Shown piece after piece: positions 23,505-32,298 of a stretch of 44,288 nucleotides of DNA. How positions within the stretch are numbered: position 1 is the first letter of the stretch; each line of letters begins with the position of its first letter. Under the pieces are notes generated by a model that was not told where the DNA came from, did no database searches, and worked only from the letters and a program-made list of their open reading frames with translations. The DNA comes from Actinomadura oligospora ATCC 43269. Lineage in GTDB: Bacteria > Actinomycetota > Actinomycetes > Streptosporangiales > Streptosporangiaceae. Location: assembly GCF_000518265.1 (NCBI RefSeq), contig NZ_JADG01000029.1, positions 1 through 44,288 on the forward strand, given 5' to 3'. A program made the position numbers and the translations under genes.

Positions 23505-24920
23505 TCAGGCGGGCGGAGCCAGGAACGTGAGCGGAAGGAAGCGGGTCGTGGCGGCGGAACCCGCCGAGGACGCGTCGGACGGCCCGCACAGCGCCTGGAG
23601 GACGTGGGCGCCGAGCGCGTTGTCGATGGGCCCGGCGATCGGGACGCCCTGGCCGTCGAGGCTCTGGAAGCCGGTGCGGTTCATGGCGACCGTGAGCTGC
23701 CGGTCGCCGTCCTGGCTGGTCAGCGACTGGGTCGCGGCGCCCCAGACGCTGCCGTCGTGCCCCCAGTACCGTCCGCAGGGCAGGTTCAGGGCGTACAGGC
23801 CGAGGCCGTAGTCGAGGACGGTCGTCCCGCCCGCGTCCTTCACCGGAACGGTCCTCTTCATCTCCGCCAGGGAGTCCTGGCTGGTCAGCCTGCCGGTGAG
23901 GAGGTCGCGGTAGAAGTGGTTCAGGTCGTCGGCGGTCGAGATCAGCGACCCGGCCGTGGACGACCAGCTCATGTCGTACTCGCTGTAGTCGCGGGGCTGG
24001 TCGAGCACGCCCGACAACGACTCGTACATCCGGGAGTGCGGGCCGCGGATCGACGGGTCGTCGCCCGGGAAGTAGGTGTGCCGGAGCCCGGAGCGGCGGA
24101 TCACCGCCGCCGTGATGTAGTCGGCGGCCGTCCGCCCGGTGATCTTCTCCAGCAGCAGCCCGAGGATCACGTAGTCGGTGCCGGAGTAGGTCCAGTTCTG
24201 CCCCGGGTCGCCGGTCGGCTTGGCCCCGAGGCCCCAGTCGACGAGCCGCCTCGGGCTCAGCCGCCGGTTCCGGTTCGCGTCGAGGCTCTCCGCGGACGGC
24301 TCGCTCAGCGACGGGAACGCGGCGGGCAGGTAGTCGCCGATGCCGCTGGTGTGGTCGAGCAGCATCCGGACGGTGATCCGCCGCCCGCGCGGGCCGGGGA
24401 CCACGTCCGGCAGGTAGCCGCCGATCGCGTCGTCCAGGTGGACGCGCCCCTGGTCGACCTGCTGCATGACGGCCGTCGCGACGAACGTCTCGGTGACGCC
24501 GCCGACGCGCTGCCGCATGCCGGTCCGGACGGGCCGTCCGGTGGCGGTGTCGGCGACCCCGGCCGCGCCCTGCCACGTCGTCCCGCCGTCCCGGACGGCC
24601 GAGGTCACGCCGTACATCCCGGCCTCGTGCGTGGCGTCCAGGGTGGCCTGGAGCTTGGCGTGGTCCAGCGCGGACGAGGTGGGCTCGCCGACCGTCGGGA
24701 TCATGGGGGTGCCGTCGTCCGGGACCCGCAGTGGGTCCAGCGGGCTGCCCGGCGCGGCGGGCATGGGAGCGGTCCAGGGAAGCGGCGGCGAGGCCGCGAG
24801 CACGGCCGTGCCCCACCCGCCCGCGCTCTCCCCGGGGACGGCCGCCGCCGTCCCGGCCGTGACCGCCGTCGTCGCCAGCGCCGCCGCGGCAAGAAGCCGC
24901 CGGAGCCGCCTGGTCTCCAT
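23505..24920 (-). CDS. Secreted beta-lactamase/D-peptidase-fold protein without catalytic Ser and Lys
   Basis: A 471-residue exported protein of the class C beta-lactamase/D,D-peptidase fold. METRRLRRLLAAAALATT begins a signal peptide, which is why the ATG at 24920 is chosen over starts at 24938 and 24986. The fold is clear from QGAAGVADTATGRPVRTG, the region after the active-site helix (VMQQVDQGRVHLDDAIGGYL), LLDHTSGIGDYLP and the third motif H388-D-G. However, where active relatives have G-S-V-T-K-T, this protein has G-G141-V-T-E144-T, and the usual Y-S-N is Y245-S-G247. Nucleophile, general-base Lys and Asn are therefore all replaced, while the gene is intact and full length. It may bind peptides or muropeptides without cleaving them. 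It is divergent from a TetR gene. Confidence 0.88.
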   Translation of the reverse strand: METRRLRRLLAAAALATTAVTAGTAAAVPGESAGGWGTAVLAASPPLPWTAPMPAAPGSPLDPLRVPDDGTPMIPTVGEPTSSALDHAKLQATLDATHEAGMYGVTSAVRDGGTTWQGAAGVADTATGRPVRTGMRQRVGGVTETFVATAVMQQVDQGRVHLDDAIGGYLPDVVPGPRGRRITVRMLLDHTSGIGDYLPAAFPSLSEPSAESLDANRNRRLSPRRLVDWGLGAKPTGDPGQNWTYSGTDYVILGLLLEKITGRTAADYITAAVIRRSGLRHTYFPGDDPSIRGPHSRMYESLSGVLDQPRDYSEYDMSWSSTAGSLISTADDLNHFYRDLLTGRLTSQDSLAEMKRTVPVKDAGGTTVLDYGLGLYALNLPCGRYWGHDGSVWGAATQSLTSQDGDRQLTVAMNRTGFQSLDGQGVPIAGPIDNALGAHVLQALCGPSDASSAGSAATTRFLPLTFLAPPA

Positions 24921-25074
24921 CCCGCCACTCCAGTCCATGAACCGTCCGGGCGTCGCACCCGGTCGACGTCCACTCTGGCACCACAACTCAACGCAAGTCC
25001 GACATCAAGGCGAACCGGACATGGAGATGTGACGGGATGGTGATCCCACGGGTTCGCGACGGCCGCCCCGGCCG

Positions 25075-25101
25075 TTCTTAGGTCCGTCCTAGAATCACCG
25101 C
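25075..25101 (+). promoter_or_regulatory. TetR autoregulatory promoter, probably leaderless
   Basis: TAGAAT (25090-25095) resembles a -10 box, and the ATG at 25102 follows after only 6 bases with no ribosome binding site, so transcription likely begins at the start codon. The same stretch contains TAGG-TCCGT-CCTA (25080-25092) flanked by TTC and GAA, a near-palindrome that could be the repressor's own operator. Confidence 0.5.
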
Positions 25102-25824
25102 ATGACCGGCCCGACCGAGGGTCTGCGCGCTCTGAAGAAGCGCCGGACCAGGCTCGCGATCTCGCACACCGCCACCCGCCTGTTCCTGGAGCGCGGGTTC
25201 GACAAGGTCACGATCGCCGAGATCGCCGAGGCGGCCGGGGTGGCGAAGATGACCGTCACCAACTACTTCCCGCGCAAGGAGGACCTGGCCCTCGACGTCC
25301 ACGAGGAGTTCGTCGCCTGGCCCGCAGCGACCGTCAGGGACCGCGCGCCCGGCGAGTCCGCGCTCGCCGCCCTCCGCCGCGCCTACCTGGACGCCGTGGA
25401 CCGGCGCGAGGCGATGATCGGGTTCAGCGGCGAGCCGTTCGCCCGGCTCGTCGCCGGGAGCCCCACGCTGGTCGCCCGCGTCCGCGAACTGCACGAGGAA
25501 CGCGAACGCGCCCTAGCCAAGGCCCTCGCCGAGGCGACCGGCGACGCGACCGGCGACGCGACCGGCGAACCGATCGGCAAGGCGACCGGCACCGGGGAAG
25601 GGACCGGCGAGGAGGCGGGCACCGGCGTGGCCGGGCTCGGGGCCCGGCTGGCGGCGGCCCAGGTCGGGGGCGTCCACCGGGTCCTGTTCGAGGAGGCCCA
25701 GCGCCACGCGGCGGACGGCCGGACCCACGAGGAGATCGCCGCCGCCCTCACCGAGGCCGCGGGCCGGGCGTTCGGCCTGCTCGAACCCTCACTCGGGGGT
25801 TACGCCGTGCGGACAGACGAGTAA
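25102..25824 (+). CDS. TetR-family transcriptional regulator with repeat-expanded linker
   Basis: A 240-residue TetR regulator. The helix-turn-helix lies at about residues 14-60 (LERGFDKVTIAEIAEAAGVA then KMTVTNYFPRKEDLAL). The ligand-binding domain is helical but interrupted near residues 143-176 by a Thr/Gly/Ala/Glu-rich insert with repeated A-T-G-D units, coded by a 12-bp tandem repeat; this linker is probably disordered. Helices resume with ARLAAAQVGGVHRVLFEEAQ. It is divergent from the beta-lactamase-fold gene, which it may control, and appears autoregulated through the palindrome next to its start. The downstream T7SS operon begins 68 bp after it in the same direction, so read-through is possible. 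Confidence 0.9.
   Translation: MTGPTEGLRALKKRRTRLAISHTATRLFLERGFDKVTIAEIAEAAGVAKMTVTNYFPRKEDLALDVHEEFVAWPAATVRDRAPGESALAALRRAYLDAVDRREAMIGFSGEPFARLVAGSPTLVARVRELHEERERALAKALAEATGDATGDATGEPIGKATGTGEGTGEEAGTGVAGLGARLAAAQVGGVHRVLFEEAQRHAADGRTHEEIAAALTEAAGRAFGLLEPSLGGYAVRTDE
25534..25569 (+). repeat. 12-bp tandem repeat inside the TetR gene
   Basis: GCGACCGGCGAC occurs three times head to tail (the third copy ends in A), followed by degenerate copies to about 25630. Each unit adds four codons in frame, so copy-number change would lengthen or shorten the linker without breaking the gene. Confidence 0.8.
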
Positions 25825-25892
25825 ACCTGGCCACAGTTGTCACGGAGACGGCCTAACCTTTACGCCGGGTTTGTTGGCGAGGGGGGTCTTGC

Positions 25893-28800
25893 GTGGCGCT
25901 GCCGGAGCATCTGGAGCTGCTGGTCACCGATGAGCCGGTCTGCGACTACTGGGCCACCGGCCCCTGGCGCGTGCCCGACGGCCTTTTCGCCGAGATCCGC
26001 GACCGGGTCGAGACGCTGGTCAACGACCCCCGCTGCAAGGATCTGACCACCGACGACCTGGAATTGCTGACCGCGCCGTCCCCGCTCGTCCTCGGCGACC
26101 TCGTGCTCGCCCTGGAGTTCCTCGGCGGCGGCTCGGCCGTGTGCACCGGATCACACTCCCGCCTCCAGTACCAGTTCTTCGGCAGGTACCACCGCGAGCC
26201 CCGCGACCTCATGCTGGAGTTCCCCGCCTGGATCGTGACCAGCGGGAACTTCCGTCCGCTGGAGTGGCTCGGCGACAGCGGCGACAAGGAGCTCGCGCTC
26301 ACCCTGGCCCGCGAGTCCCTCGACGTCCTGGAGGGCATCGAGCCCCTGGAGCCCCGGCGGCGGGCCCTCGCCCGGCTCCTCGCCGACCCGCCGCCCACCC
26401 TGGACATCACCGACCACCTCGTCGACCAGCGCCAGGCGTGGATGGACCACGCGTCCGACGAGATCATCGCCGCGCTGCCCGAGCTCGCCGGGCCGATCGG
26501 CTACCTGGAGTGGATCTGCGCCGGGCTCACCCCCGCGCACGAGCACCTGCGGTCCGCCGCGCCGCGCGAGGAGTCCGTCCAGGACCTGTACGTCCACCTG
26601 CTGCTCCAGGGCGGGCTCCGGGAGGTCCCGGCGGAGCTGTCCGCCGTGCTCGGCGAGAACGCCTACGGCGAACTGCTGGAGCGGTTCGCCCACGTCAGGG
26701 ACACCGGGTTCGACGCGTCCGAATGGAGCGAGGGCGTGCGGGCGTGGCTCGCGCGGGCGCTCGGCGCGGGCGAGGCGGACGCCTGCCGCGGCTGGCTCGA
26801 CATGGCCGTCCGGTTCACCGGATCCGTGCAGGGGCTCCCCGCCGACTGCGACATCCCGGACCCGCAGTCGATCCCGGTCAGCCAGTTCCAGTACGACCTG
26901 CGGCGGCTGTTCCGGCCGCGCCGCCGGGTCGTGAACCCGCTCGCCTCGTCCATGGGGAAGGGCACCCCGCGCTCGCGCCGCCCGCGCGCGTCGGCCGAGG
27001 TCGGCTCCGACCTGGTCGGCCAGCCTGACGTGGTCGCCGCCCTCGCGCGGATCGCCGAGGGCGACGGGCCCGTCCGGTTGATGCTGGTCGGCCCGGACGG
27101 CACCGGCAAGCGGGACGCCGCGCAACACGTCGCCCGGCTTCTGCTCGACCGGGGGGTCACCTCGTCCCCGCTCTGGCTCGCCGACGACTTCTTCGCGGGC
27201 AAGGAGGTCTCCGCTGCCACCACGCACCTGTACAACGACGCACGGGAGTCCGCGGGTTCCCGCCTCATGGTGATCGACGGCCTGGACGACATGTCCCGCG
27301 ACCCGCGCAGCGGCGAGGCGATCGTCGAGGAGCTGCACCGCGCCCTGGACGTCCACGACGACCTGCACGTCGTCGCGCTGTGCGAGCCGGGCGGCGACGA
27401 GCGGATCCGCGAGGTCAACCCGGCGCTGTCGCTGCGGTTCGAGGTCGTCCACACCCGCCCGTTCAGCCCGGACGCGTTCGCCGAGCTGTTCTCCCGCGCC
27501 CTGGCCGCGCGCGGCGCCCGCGCCCACAAGCGCGCCCTGACCGCCGCCGGGGACCTGCTCGCCCGCACCCCGGCCGTCCGGAACCTGCGCAACGCCCGGC
27601 TCGCGCAGCGCCTCGCGGACGTCATCGTCGCCGACGTCCGCGCCCGCACCGCGCCCGGCGAGGAGCCGGTGGTCAAGCGCGCCGACATCCCGGCCCGCTT
27701 CGACGCCGCCGGCACCGCGTCCGACCCGCACGTCGAGCTGGACGCGCTGGTCGGCCTCGCGCCGGTCAAGAAGGAGATCGAGCTGATGGTGGCCGGGGCG
27801 AACGCCGCCCGGCTGCGCCGCGACGCCGGGCTGCCCGCGGGCGCGCCGTCCCGGCACATGCTGTTCACCGGCAACCCCGGCACCGGCAAGACCGAGGTCG
27901 CGCGGCTCCTCGCCCGCCTCTACAAGGACCTCGGCATCCTGTCGTCCGGGCACCTGGTCGAGGTGTCCCGCGCGCAGCTCGTCGGCCAGTACCTCGGCGA
28001 GACCGCGGTCAAGACGCGCGAGGTCGTCCGGCGCGCGGTCGGCGGCGTCCTGTTCATCGACGAGGCGTACGCGCTCGCCCAGTCCGACCTGTCGGAGGAC
28101 TACGGCCCCGAGGCCGTCGCCGAGCTGGTCAAGATGATGGAGGACCACCGCGACGACCTCGTCGTCGTCGCCGCGGGCTACGAACGCGAGATGCAGCGGT
28201 TCGTCGCGTCCGACCCGGGCCTGGCCTCGCGGTTCCCGGTGACCGTCCGGTTCCCCGACTTCACCGACACCGAGCTCGTCGAGATCTTCTCCCGCATGTG
28301 CGCCACATCCGGACTGACTCTGACCGGCGACGCGTCCGCGAAGGTCGCCGACCTCCTGCGCCGCGCCCCCCGCGGACGCTCCTTCGGCAACGCCCGCCTC
28401 ATGCGCAACCTGTGCGAACGCGCCCAGGCCCTCCAGGCCCGGCGCGTCACCTCGCTGAAGCGCCCGTCCGCCGAGCGCCTCGCCGAACTGCTGCCCGCCG
28501 ACATCCCCGACTCGCTCACCGGCACGTCCCGCGCGATCGTCGCCGCCGACCCGCTCGGGTCCCTGGACGCCCTGGTCGGCCTGCGCGACGTCAAGACCGA
28601 GGTGCACCGCCTGGCCGCCGAGGCCCGCAGCGCCGAACTCCGCCGCGCCGCCGGACGTCCCGCCGTCTGGCCCACCCGCCACATGGTCTTCTCCGGCGGC
28701 CCCGGCACCGCCAAGACCACCGTCGCGCGCCTGGTCGCCGCCGTCCACGCCGACCTCGGCCTGCTGTCCTCCGGCCACCTCGTCGAGGTCGCCCGCGGCG

Positions 28801-29357
28801 ACCTGGTCGGCGGCTACCTCGGCCAGACCGCCCCGCGCGTCAAGGCCGCCGTCGAGCAGGCCCTCGGCGGCGTCCTGTTCATCGACGAGGCGTACGCCCT
28901 CGGCTCCGACGCCTACGGCGCCGAGGCCGTCGCCACCCTCGTCAAGCTCATGGAGGAGTACCGCGGCGACCTGCTGGTCATCACCGCCGGCTACGAACGC
29001 GAGATGACCGCCTTCCTGGCGGCCAACCCCGGCCTGGAATCCCGCTTCCCCAAGCGCCTGCGCTTCCCCGACTACACCGACTCCGAACTCGTCCAGATCT
29101 TCGAGGTCCTCGCCGCCGCCGACGGCCTCACCCTCGCCCCCGGCGTCCGCGAGGCCCTCCGCGCCCTCCTGGCCACCGTCCCGAGGGGCCCGTCCTTCGG
29201 CAACGGCCGCTTCATCCGCAACCTCCTGGACGCCGCCGTCGCCACCCAGTCCGTCCGCCTCACCACCACCACGACCCCCGACCCCGCCGTCCTCCGCCCC
29301 GAAGACCTCCCCACCACCCTCCCCACCCCGGCCACAGCCCCCGGCCTCTACCTCTGA
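25893..29357 (+). CDS. Three-module CbxX/EccA-type AAA+ ATPase of the T7SS locus
   Basis: An 1154-residue cytoplasmic AAA+ protein. Residues 1-370 form a helical N-terminal region I do not recognise. Three AAA modules follow. Module 1 is degenerate: P-loop GPDGTGKR (400-407) and LMVIDGLDD in place of a normal Walker B. Module 2 is canonical CbxX/CfqX: GNPGTGKT (660-667) and FIDEA (721-725). Module 3 is similar, but its P-loop reads GGPGTAKT (935-942), with Ala instead of the Gly before Lys, while FIDEA (996-1000) is intact. Mycobacterial EccA has a TPR domain and one such module (about 600 residues); it is thought to act on substrates or chaperones of the ESX system. This larger protein probably plays that part here. 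The GTG at 25893 follows a G-rich ribosome binding site. Confidence 0.88.
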   Translation: MALPEHLELLVTDEPVCDYWATGPWRVPDGLFAEIRDRVETLVNDPRCKDLTTDDLELLTAPSPLVLGDLVLALEFLGGGSAVCTGSHSRLQYQFFGRYHREPRDLMLEFPAWIVTSGNFRPLEWLGDSGDKELALTLARESLDVLEGIEPLEPRRRALARLLADPPPTLDITDHLVDQRQAWMDHASDEIIAALPELAGPIGYLEWICAGLTPAHEHLRSAAPREESVQDLYVHLLLQGGLREVPAELSAVLGENAYGELLERFAHVRDTGFDASEWSEGVRAWLARALGAGEADACRGWLDMAVRFTGSVQGLPADCDIPDPQSIPVSQFQYDLRRLFRPRRRVVNPLASSMGKGTPRSRRPRASAEVGSDLVGQPDVVAALARIAEGDGPVRLMLVGPDGTGKRDAAQHVARLLLDRGVTSSPLWLADDFFAGKEVSAATTHLYNDARESAGSRLMVIDGLDDMSRDPRSGEAIVEELHRALDVHDDLHVVALCEPGGDERIREVNPALSLRFEVVHTRPFSPDAFAELFSRALAARGARAHKRALTAAGDLLARTPAVRNLRNARLAQRLADVIVADVRARTAPGEEPVVKRADIPARFDAAGTASDPHVELDALVGLAPVKKEIELMVAGANAARLRRDAGLPAGAPSRHMLFTGNPGTGKTEVARLLARLYKDLGILSSGHLVEVSRAQLVGQYLGETAVKTREVVRRAVGGVLFIDEAYALAQSDLSEDYGPEAVAELVKMMEDHRDDLVVVAAGYEREMQRFVASDPGLASRFPVTVRFPDFTDTELVEIFSRMCATSGLTLTGDASAKVADLLRRAPRGRSFGNARLMRNLCERAQALQARRVTSLKRPSAERLAELLPADIPDSLTGTSRAIVAADPLGSLDALVGLRDVKTEVHRLAAEARSAELRRAAGRPAVWPTRHMVFSGGPGTAKTTVARLVAAVHADLGLLSSGHLVEVARGDLVGGYLGQTAPRVKAAVEQALGGVLFIDEAYALGSDAYGAEAVATLVKLMEEYRGDLLVITAGYEREMTAFLAANPGLESRFPKRLRFPDYTDSELVQIFEVLAAADGLTLAPGVREALRALLATVPRGPSFGNGRFIRNLLDAAVATQSVRLTTTTTPDPAVLRPEDLPTTLPTPATAPGLYL

Positions 29358-29450
29358 GGAACAGGGACCGCCGCGAGATCAACCGGGGTCTAGACTCGTC
29401 CGGATCCCACCAGTCAGCCTGACTCTGGCAGCGCCGTTGAGGGGAGACCG

Positions 29451-30812
29451 GTGACCGAGCGAGACTGGCAGCACGACGTGCTCCGCGACCTCGGCATCTC
29501 CGACACCGGCCTGGTACTCCTCGGCCCGACCCCACCATCCGAACCCCTCTTCTCCGCGCCTCTCAGCGCACCCCCGGCCGTCCAGCTCCCCGGTCCGCGA
29601 CCGTCAGGTCAGAGACAAGCCACCACCCAGTTCCAGCGGCCAAGCCCCCTCGCTGCCCCGCCTCAGGCCGAACCACCGGAACAGCCCGTCCCGGACGCGT
29701 TCCCCGAGTGGGGCCGCCCCCTACCCCAAGAGCCACCCGAGCCCCGGGAACAACATCCGGCGGAACAGCCCGAACCACCCGAGGCTCAGCTGGCGTCCGT
29801 GGACTGGTCCACCGCCACCCACCAGACCTTCACGCCCGAGCCCACCGCACTCGCCGCCTCACCACCCACCCCGCCGACGCAACGGCCTCCGATGCAGCAG
29901 GCGGCCCCCGGCCCCTCCGCGGACGAGATGGTCCGAAGAGTCCGGCACGGCGATTCGACGGTGCGACGCCTCGGCCACGGGATGCGGCGCATCGTCGGAG
30001 CGTCGGCGGCCGGGGACGTCCGGGACACGACCCAGATCGTCGAGCGGATGAACCGTCCGGTGCCGTCCTGCCGCCGCATCGTCGTCACCAGCATCCGAGG
30101 CGGCTCGGGCAAGAGCACCATCTCCGCGCTCGTCGCCGACGTGATCCGCGAACACCGCAGCGACCGCGTGGCGGCCGTCGACGCCGACCCCGGCCTCGGA
30201 TCCCTCGCCCCCCGGCTGGGCGTCCGCCCCACGCGCTCGCTACGCGATCTGGCCGCCGCCCGCCCGTCAAGCTTCGAGGAAACGGCCTCCTGCCTCACCC
30301 AGACCCCGAGCGGCCTCTGGGTACTCGCGGCGAGCAGCCACGGCTCGGTGGGCGCGGACCTCGACTTCGACACCTTCCACACCGGCCTCGGACGACTGGG
30401 CCGCTACTTCTCCACAACCGTGATCGACTGCGGAGCCGGACTGGTCTCGCCGCTCCACCGCGACATCCTGACCTCGGCCCACGCCCAGATCTTCGTCGCC
30501 CCCGCCACAGGGGACGGCACGCTCAGCGCCCGTGCCGCCATCGACTGGTTCGCACGCAACGGCCACGCCGACCTCCTGCCCCGGACGCTGATCGTGCTCG
30601 TCTCGCACACACCTGCCCCCGACACCGACCTCGCCCGCGCCCAACGCCTTCTCAGCGGCGGCGGCCAGTCCGTCGTGACCGTCCCGTTCGACCGTCACCT
30701 GGCTGCGGGAGCCTCGATCGACAGCGGCCTGCTCAGCGCCTCCACCCGCGAGGCCACGACCCGTATCGCCGACGAGTCCTTCACCCACTCGCTCGCCGGA
30801 GGCAGCACATGA
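29451..30812 (+). CDS. MinD/ParA-like ATPase with proline-rich N-terminus (EspI-like)
   Basis: A 453-residue protein. Residues about 20-150 are rich in Pro, Gln and Glu and probably disordered. The C-terminal ATPase domain begins near residue 205: RIVVTSIRGGSGKST contains the P-loop with K221, VAAVDADPG is the switch I/Walker A' region, and TVIDCGAGL is Walker B. Proteins of this build (EspI-like) recur in ESX loci, where they may regulate or position the secretion complex. In the usual deviant Walker A motif (K-G-G-x-G-K-T/S) the first, signature lysine is here R216. The GTG at 29451 follows GAGGGGAG. Its stop overlaps the next start as ATGA, so the operon is translationally coupled. Confidence 0.85.
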   Translation: MTERDWQHDVLRDLGISDTGLVLLGPTPPSEPLFSAPLSAPPAVQLPGPRPSGQRQATTQFQRPSPLAAPPQAEPPEQPVPDAFPEWGRPLPQEPPEPREQHPAEQPEPPEAQLASVDWSTATHQTFTPEPTALAASPPTPPTQRPPMQQAAPGPSADEMVRRVRHGDSTVRRLGHGMRRIVGASAAGDVRDTTQIVERMNRPVPSCRRIVVTSIRGGSGKSTISALVADVIREHRSDRVAAVDADPGLGSLAPRLGVRPTRSLRDLAAARPSSFEETASCLTQTPSGLWVLAASSHGSVGADLDFDTFHTGLGRLGRYFSTTVIDCGAGLVSPLHRDILTSAHAQIFVAPATGDGTLSARAAIDWFARNGHADLLPRTLIVLVSHTPAPDTDLARAQRLLSGGGQSVVTVPFDRHLAAGASIDSGLLSASTREATTRIADESFTHSLAGGST

Positions 30813-31159
30813 GCCGCGAACTGGTCGTCCTGCTGCCCGAACCACCCGACATCGCCGCAGTCCTGTCGAACTCCGACGCCCTCCGCGACACCGCCCTGTC
30901 GATCGCCCACCTGGACGGCGCGACCCTGCTCTACGACGACGAAGGCCGCCTACTCGTCCGCGTCGCCGAGCCACGCCGCATCGAAGTCCCGGGCGAAACC
31001 GAACGCCTGCTGGGCGTCCCGGCACCGCTGCCCACCTGGTGGATCGACCTCCGCGCCGCCGCCACACCGGACACCGCGTCCGCCACCGCCCGCCACTGCG
31101 CCGAAGCCCTCGCTACCCGCCACCACGGAACCATCTGCACCGCAGAGACGCCTGCATGA
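30809..31159 (+). CDS. Small T7SS-operon protein, unknown
   Basis: A 116-residue soluble protein I do not recognise. It shows alternating hydrophobic strands (LVVLLPEPPD, TLLYDDEGRLLVRVAEPRRI), a Pro-Thr-Trp-Trp-Ile motif near residue 80, and a C-terminal Ala-rich helix. No signal peptide, membrane segment or cysteine cluster is present. Both ends overlap neighbours by ATGA (30809-30812 and 31156-31159), so it is made in step with the MinD-like and DUF6177 proteins and may form a complex with one of them. That inference rests on coupling alone. Confidence 0.75.
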   Translation: MSRELVVLLPEPPDIAAVLSNSDALRDTALSIAHLDGATLLYDDEGRLLVRVAEPRRIEVPGETERLLGVPAPLPTWWIDLRAAATPDTASATARHCAEALATRHHGTICTAETPA

Positions 31160-32067
31160 CCACCTTCGACGCCGTCACGGACCGCGCCCTGGTGGTGCTC
31201 TCCGACCGTCCCGTCATCGGGCTCACCAGCGACCTCGCCGAAGCCGAGAGCACATGCACAGGCTCGGGACGCATCGTCCAGCTCGTCACCTCCCCACACA
31301 GCCGAATCACCACCGTGCTGCGTCTCCTGGTAACGGCCAACAAGATCGAGTGGATCGTCCGGGACACAGATGGCTACTACGCCGCCCTGACCGGCCACCC
31401 CATGCACTGGGACGGCACGGCCTTCGTCCCCCTCTCGAGCGCGACCGACTACGCCCCGGGCTTCGTCAAAGGCCCGGCCAGCCCGCTCGGCACCCACCTC
31501 ACACTCACTCTGCGCACCGACTCGTCCGCTCCCGGCGCCGCCGTCGAAGCACTGACGAGAGCCATGACCGGCGCCAACCCCACGGGCTGGGACACGTCCG
31601 AACCCATCGCCCACCCCTGGAACCTCGCCGACCTCTACGCCGATCCCCCCACCCGCATGGTCGCGGTGGGCCCGGGGCCGTCCCTCGCGCTCTCGGAGCG
31701 AACCTCAGCTCACAACGGCACTGCCACCGAGAACACGACCATCACCTTCGCGTTCGCGCTGAACGCGCCACAGCCGCACCGACACCTCCCGGCGATCCTG
31801 GCCGCCGCGGCAACGGAGGTCCCCTTCACCTCCCTGCTCGTCCACCAGTCCCCCGGCCGCCCAGACCTCACCGTCGAACCACGCTGGTCAGGAACGTCCA
31901 CACCCGTCGGCCTGGCCATCACGGGCTTCCGCCCACCCGCCCCCGACTTCCCTTCCGCCGCCGCCGGCCCGATCACCTGGTACCCCCTAGGCGACACCAC
32001 CACCCCAGCCACCTGGCACCACTACCACCGCCTCCTCCACCACCTCCAGCACCAGCCAGAACACTGA
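31156..32067 (+). CDS. DUF6177-like T7SS-associated protein
   Basis: A 303-residue protein resembling the DUF6177 family found in actinobacterial type VII secretion loci, function unknown. The recognisable block is QLVTSPHSRITTVLR followed by EWIVRDTDGYYAALTG and MHWDGTAFVPL (about residues 35-95). The rest is a mixed alpha/beta domain with many Pro/Thr/His residues; the C-terminus is His-rich (H-H-Y-H and H-H-L-Q-H-Q). No signal peptide or membrane helix is seen, so it is probably cytoplasmic. It is the last gene of the plus-strand operon and faces the minus-strand effector cluster across a 231-bp gap. Confidence 0.75.
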   Translation: MTTFDAVTDRALVVLSDRPVIGLTSDLAEAESTCTGSGRIVQLVTSPHSRITTVLRLLVTANKIEWIVRDTDGYYAALTGHPMHWDGTAFVPLSSATDYAPGFVKGPASPLGTHLTLTLRTDSSAPGAAVEALTRAMTGANPTGWDTSEPIAHPWNLADLYADPPTRMVAVGPGPSLALSERTSAHNGTATENTTITFAFALNAPQPHRHLPAILAAAATEVPFTSLLVHQSPGRPDLTVEPRWSGTSTPVGLAITGFRPPAPDFPSAAAGPITWYPLGDTTTPATWHHYHRLLHHLQHQPEH

Positions 32068-32298
32068 CCCAGGAAGGTACAGCGGACCAGAACGCTTCAA
32101 GGCACCGCTTCAGGTAGGCATCATCAGCCGACCACTAGCCCAGGACCACTCCGGTTGCAGGTCTGCAGTGACTCACGGTCGAACCGCGTTGCCCGGGTAC
32201 GAACACCCCAAGCCGGTCCGGAGGCCTGATGACTGCCGGATGGCAATCGAAGGCCGGCAACCTGGACACGGTACTTCTTCGGCCACGGCTTCTATCCG
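32068..32298. other. Convergent intergenic gap
   Basis: 231 bp between the last gene of the plus-strand T7SS operon and the minus-strand effector cluster. No convincing gene, RNA, strong hairpin or repeat was found by eye. Composition falls here from about 75% GC on the left to the lower GC of the cassette on the right. Confidence 0.6.

Noticed and set aside
24481..24510. The loss of S-x-x-K in the beta-lactamase-fold protein as a local frameshift artefact.
   Set aside because: Residues on both sides stay aligned with the family in the same frame, so the changes are substitutions.
23461..24984. An alternative long minus-strand frame and a plus-strand frame over the beta-lactamase-fold gene.
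   Set aside because: Both have shadow-type composition; only the 23505-24920 frame shows a signal peptide and the family framework.
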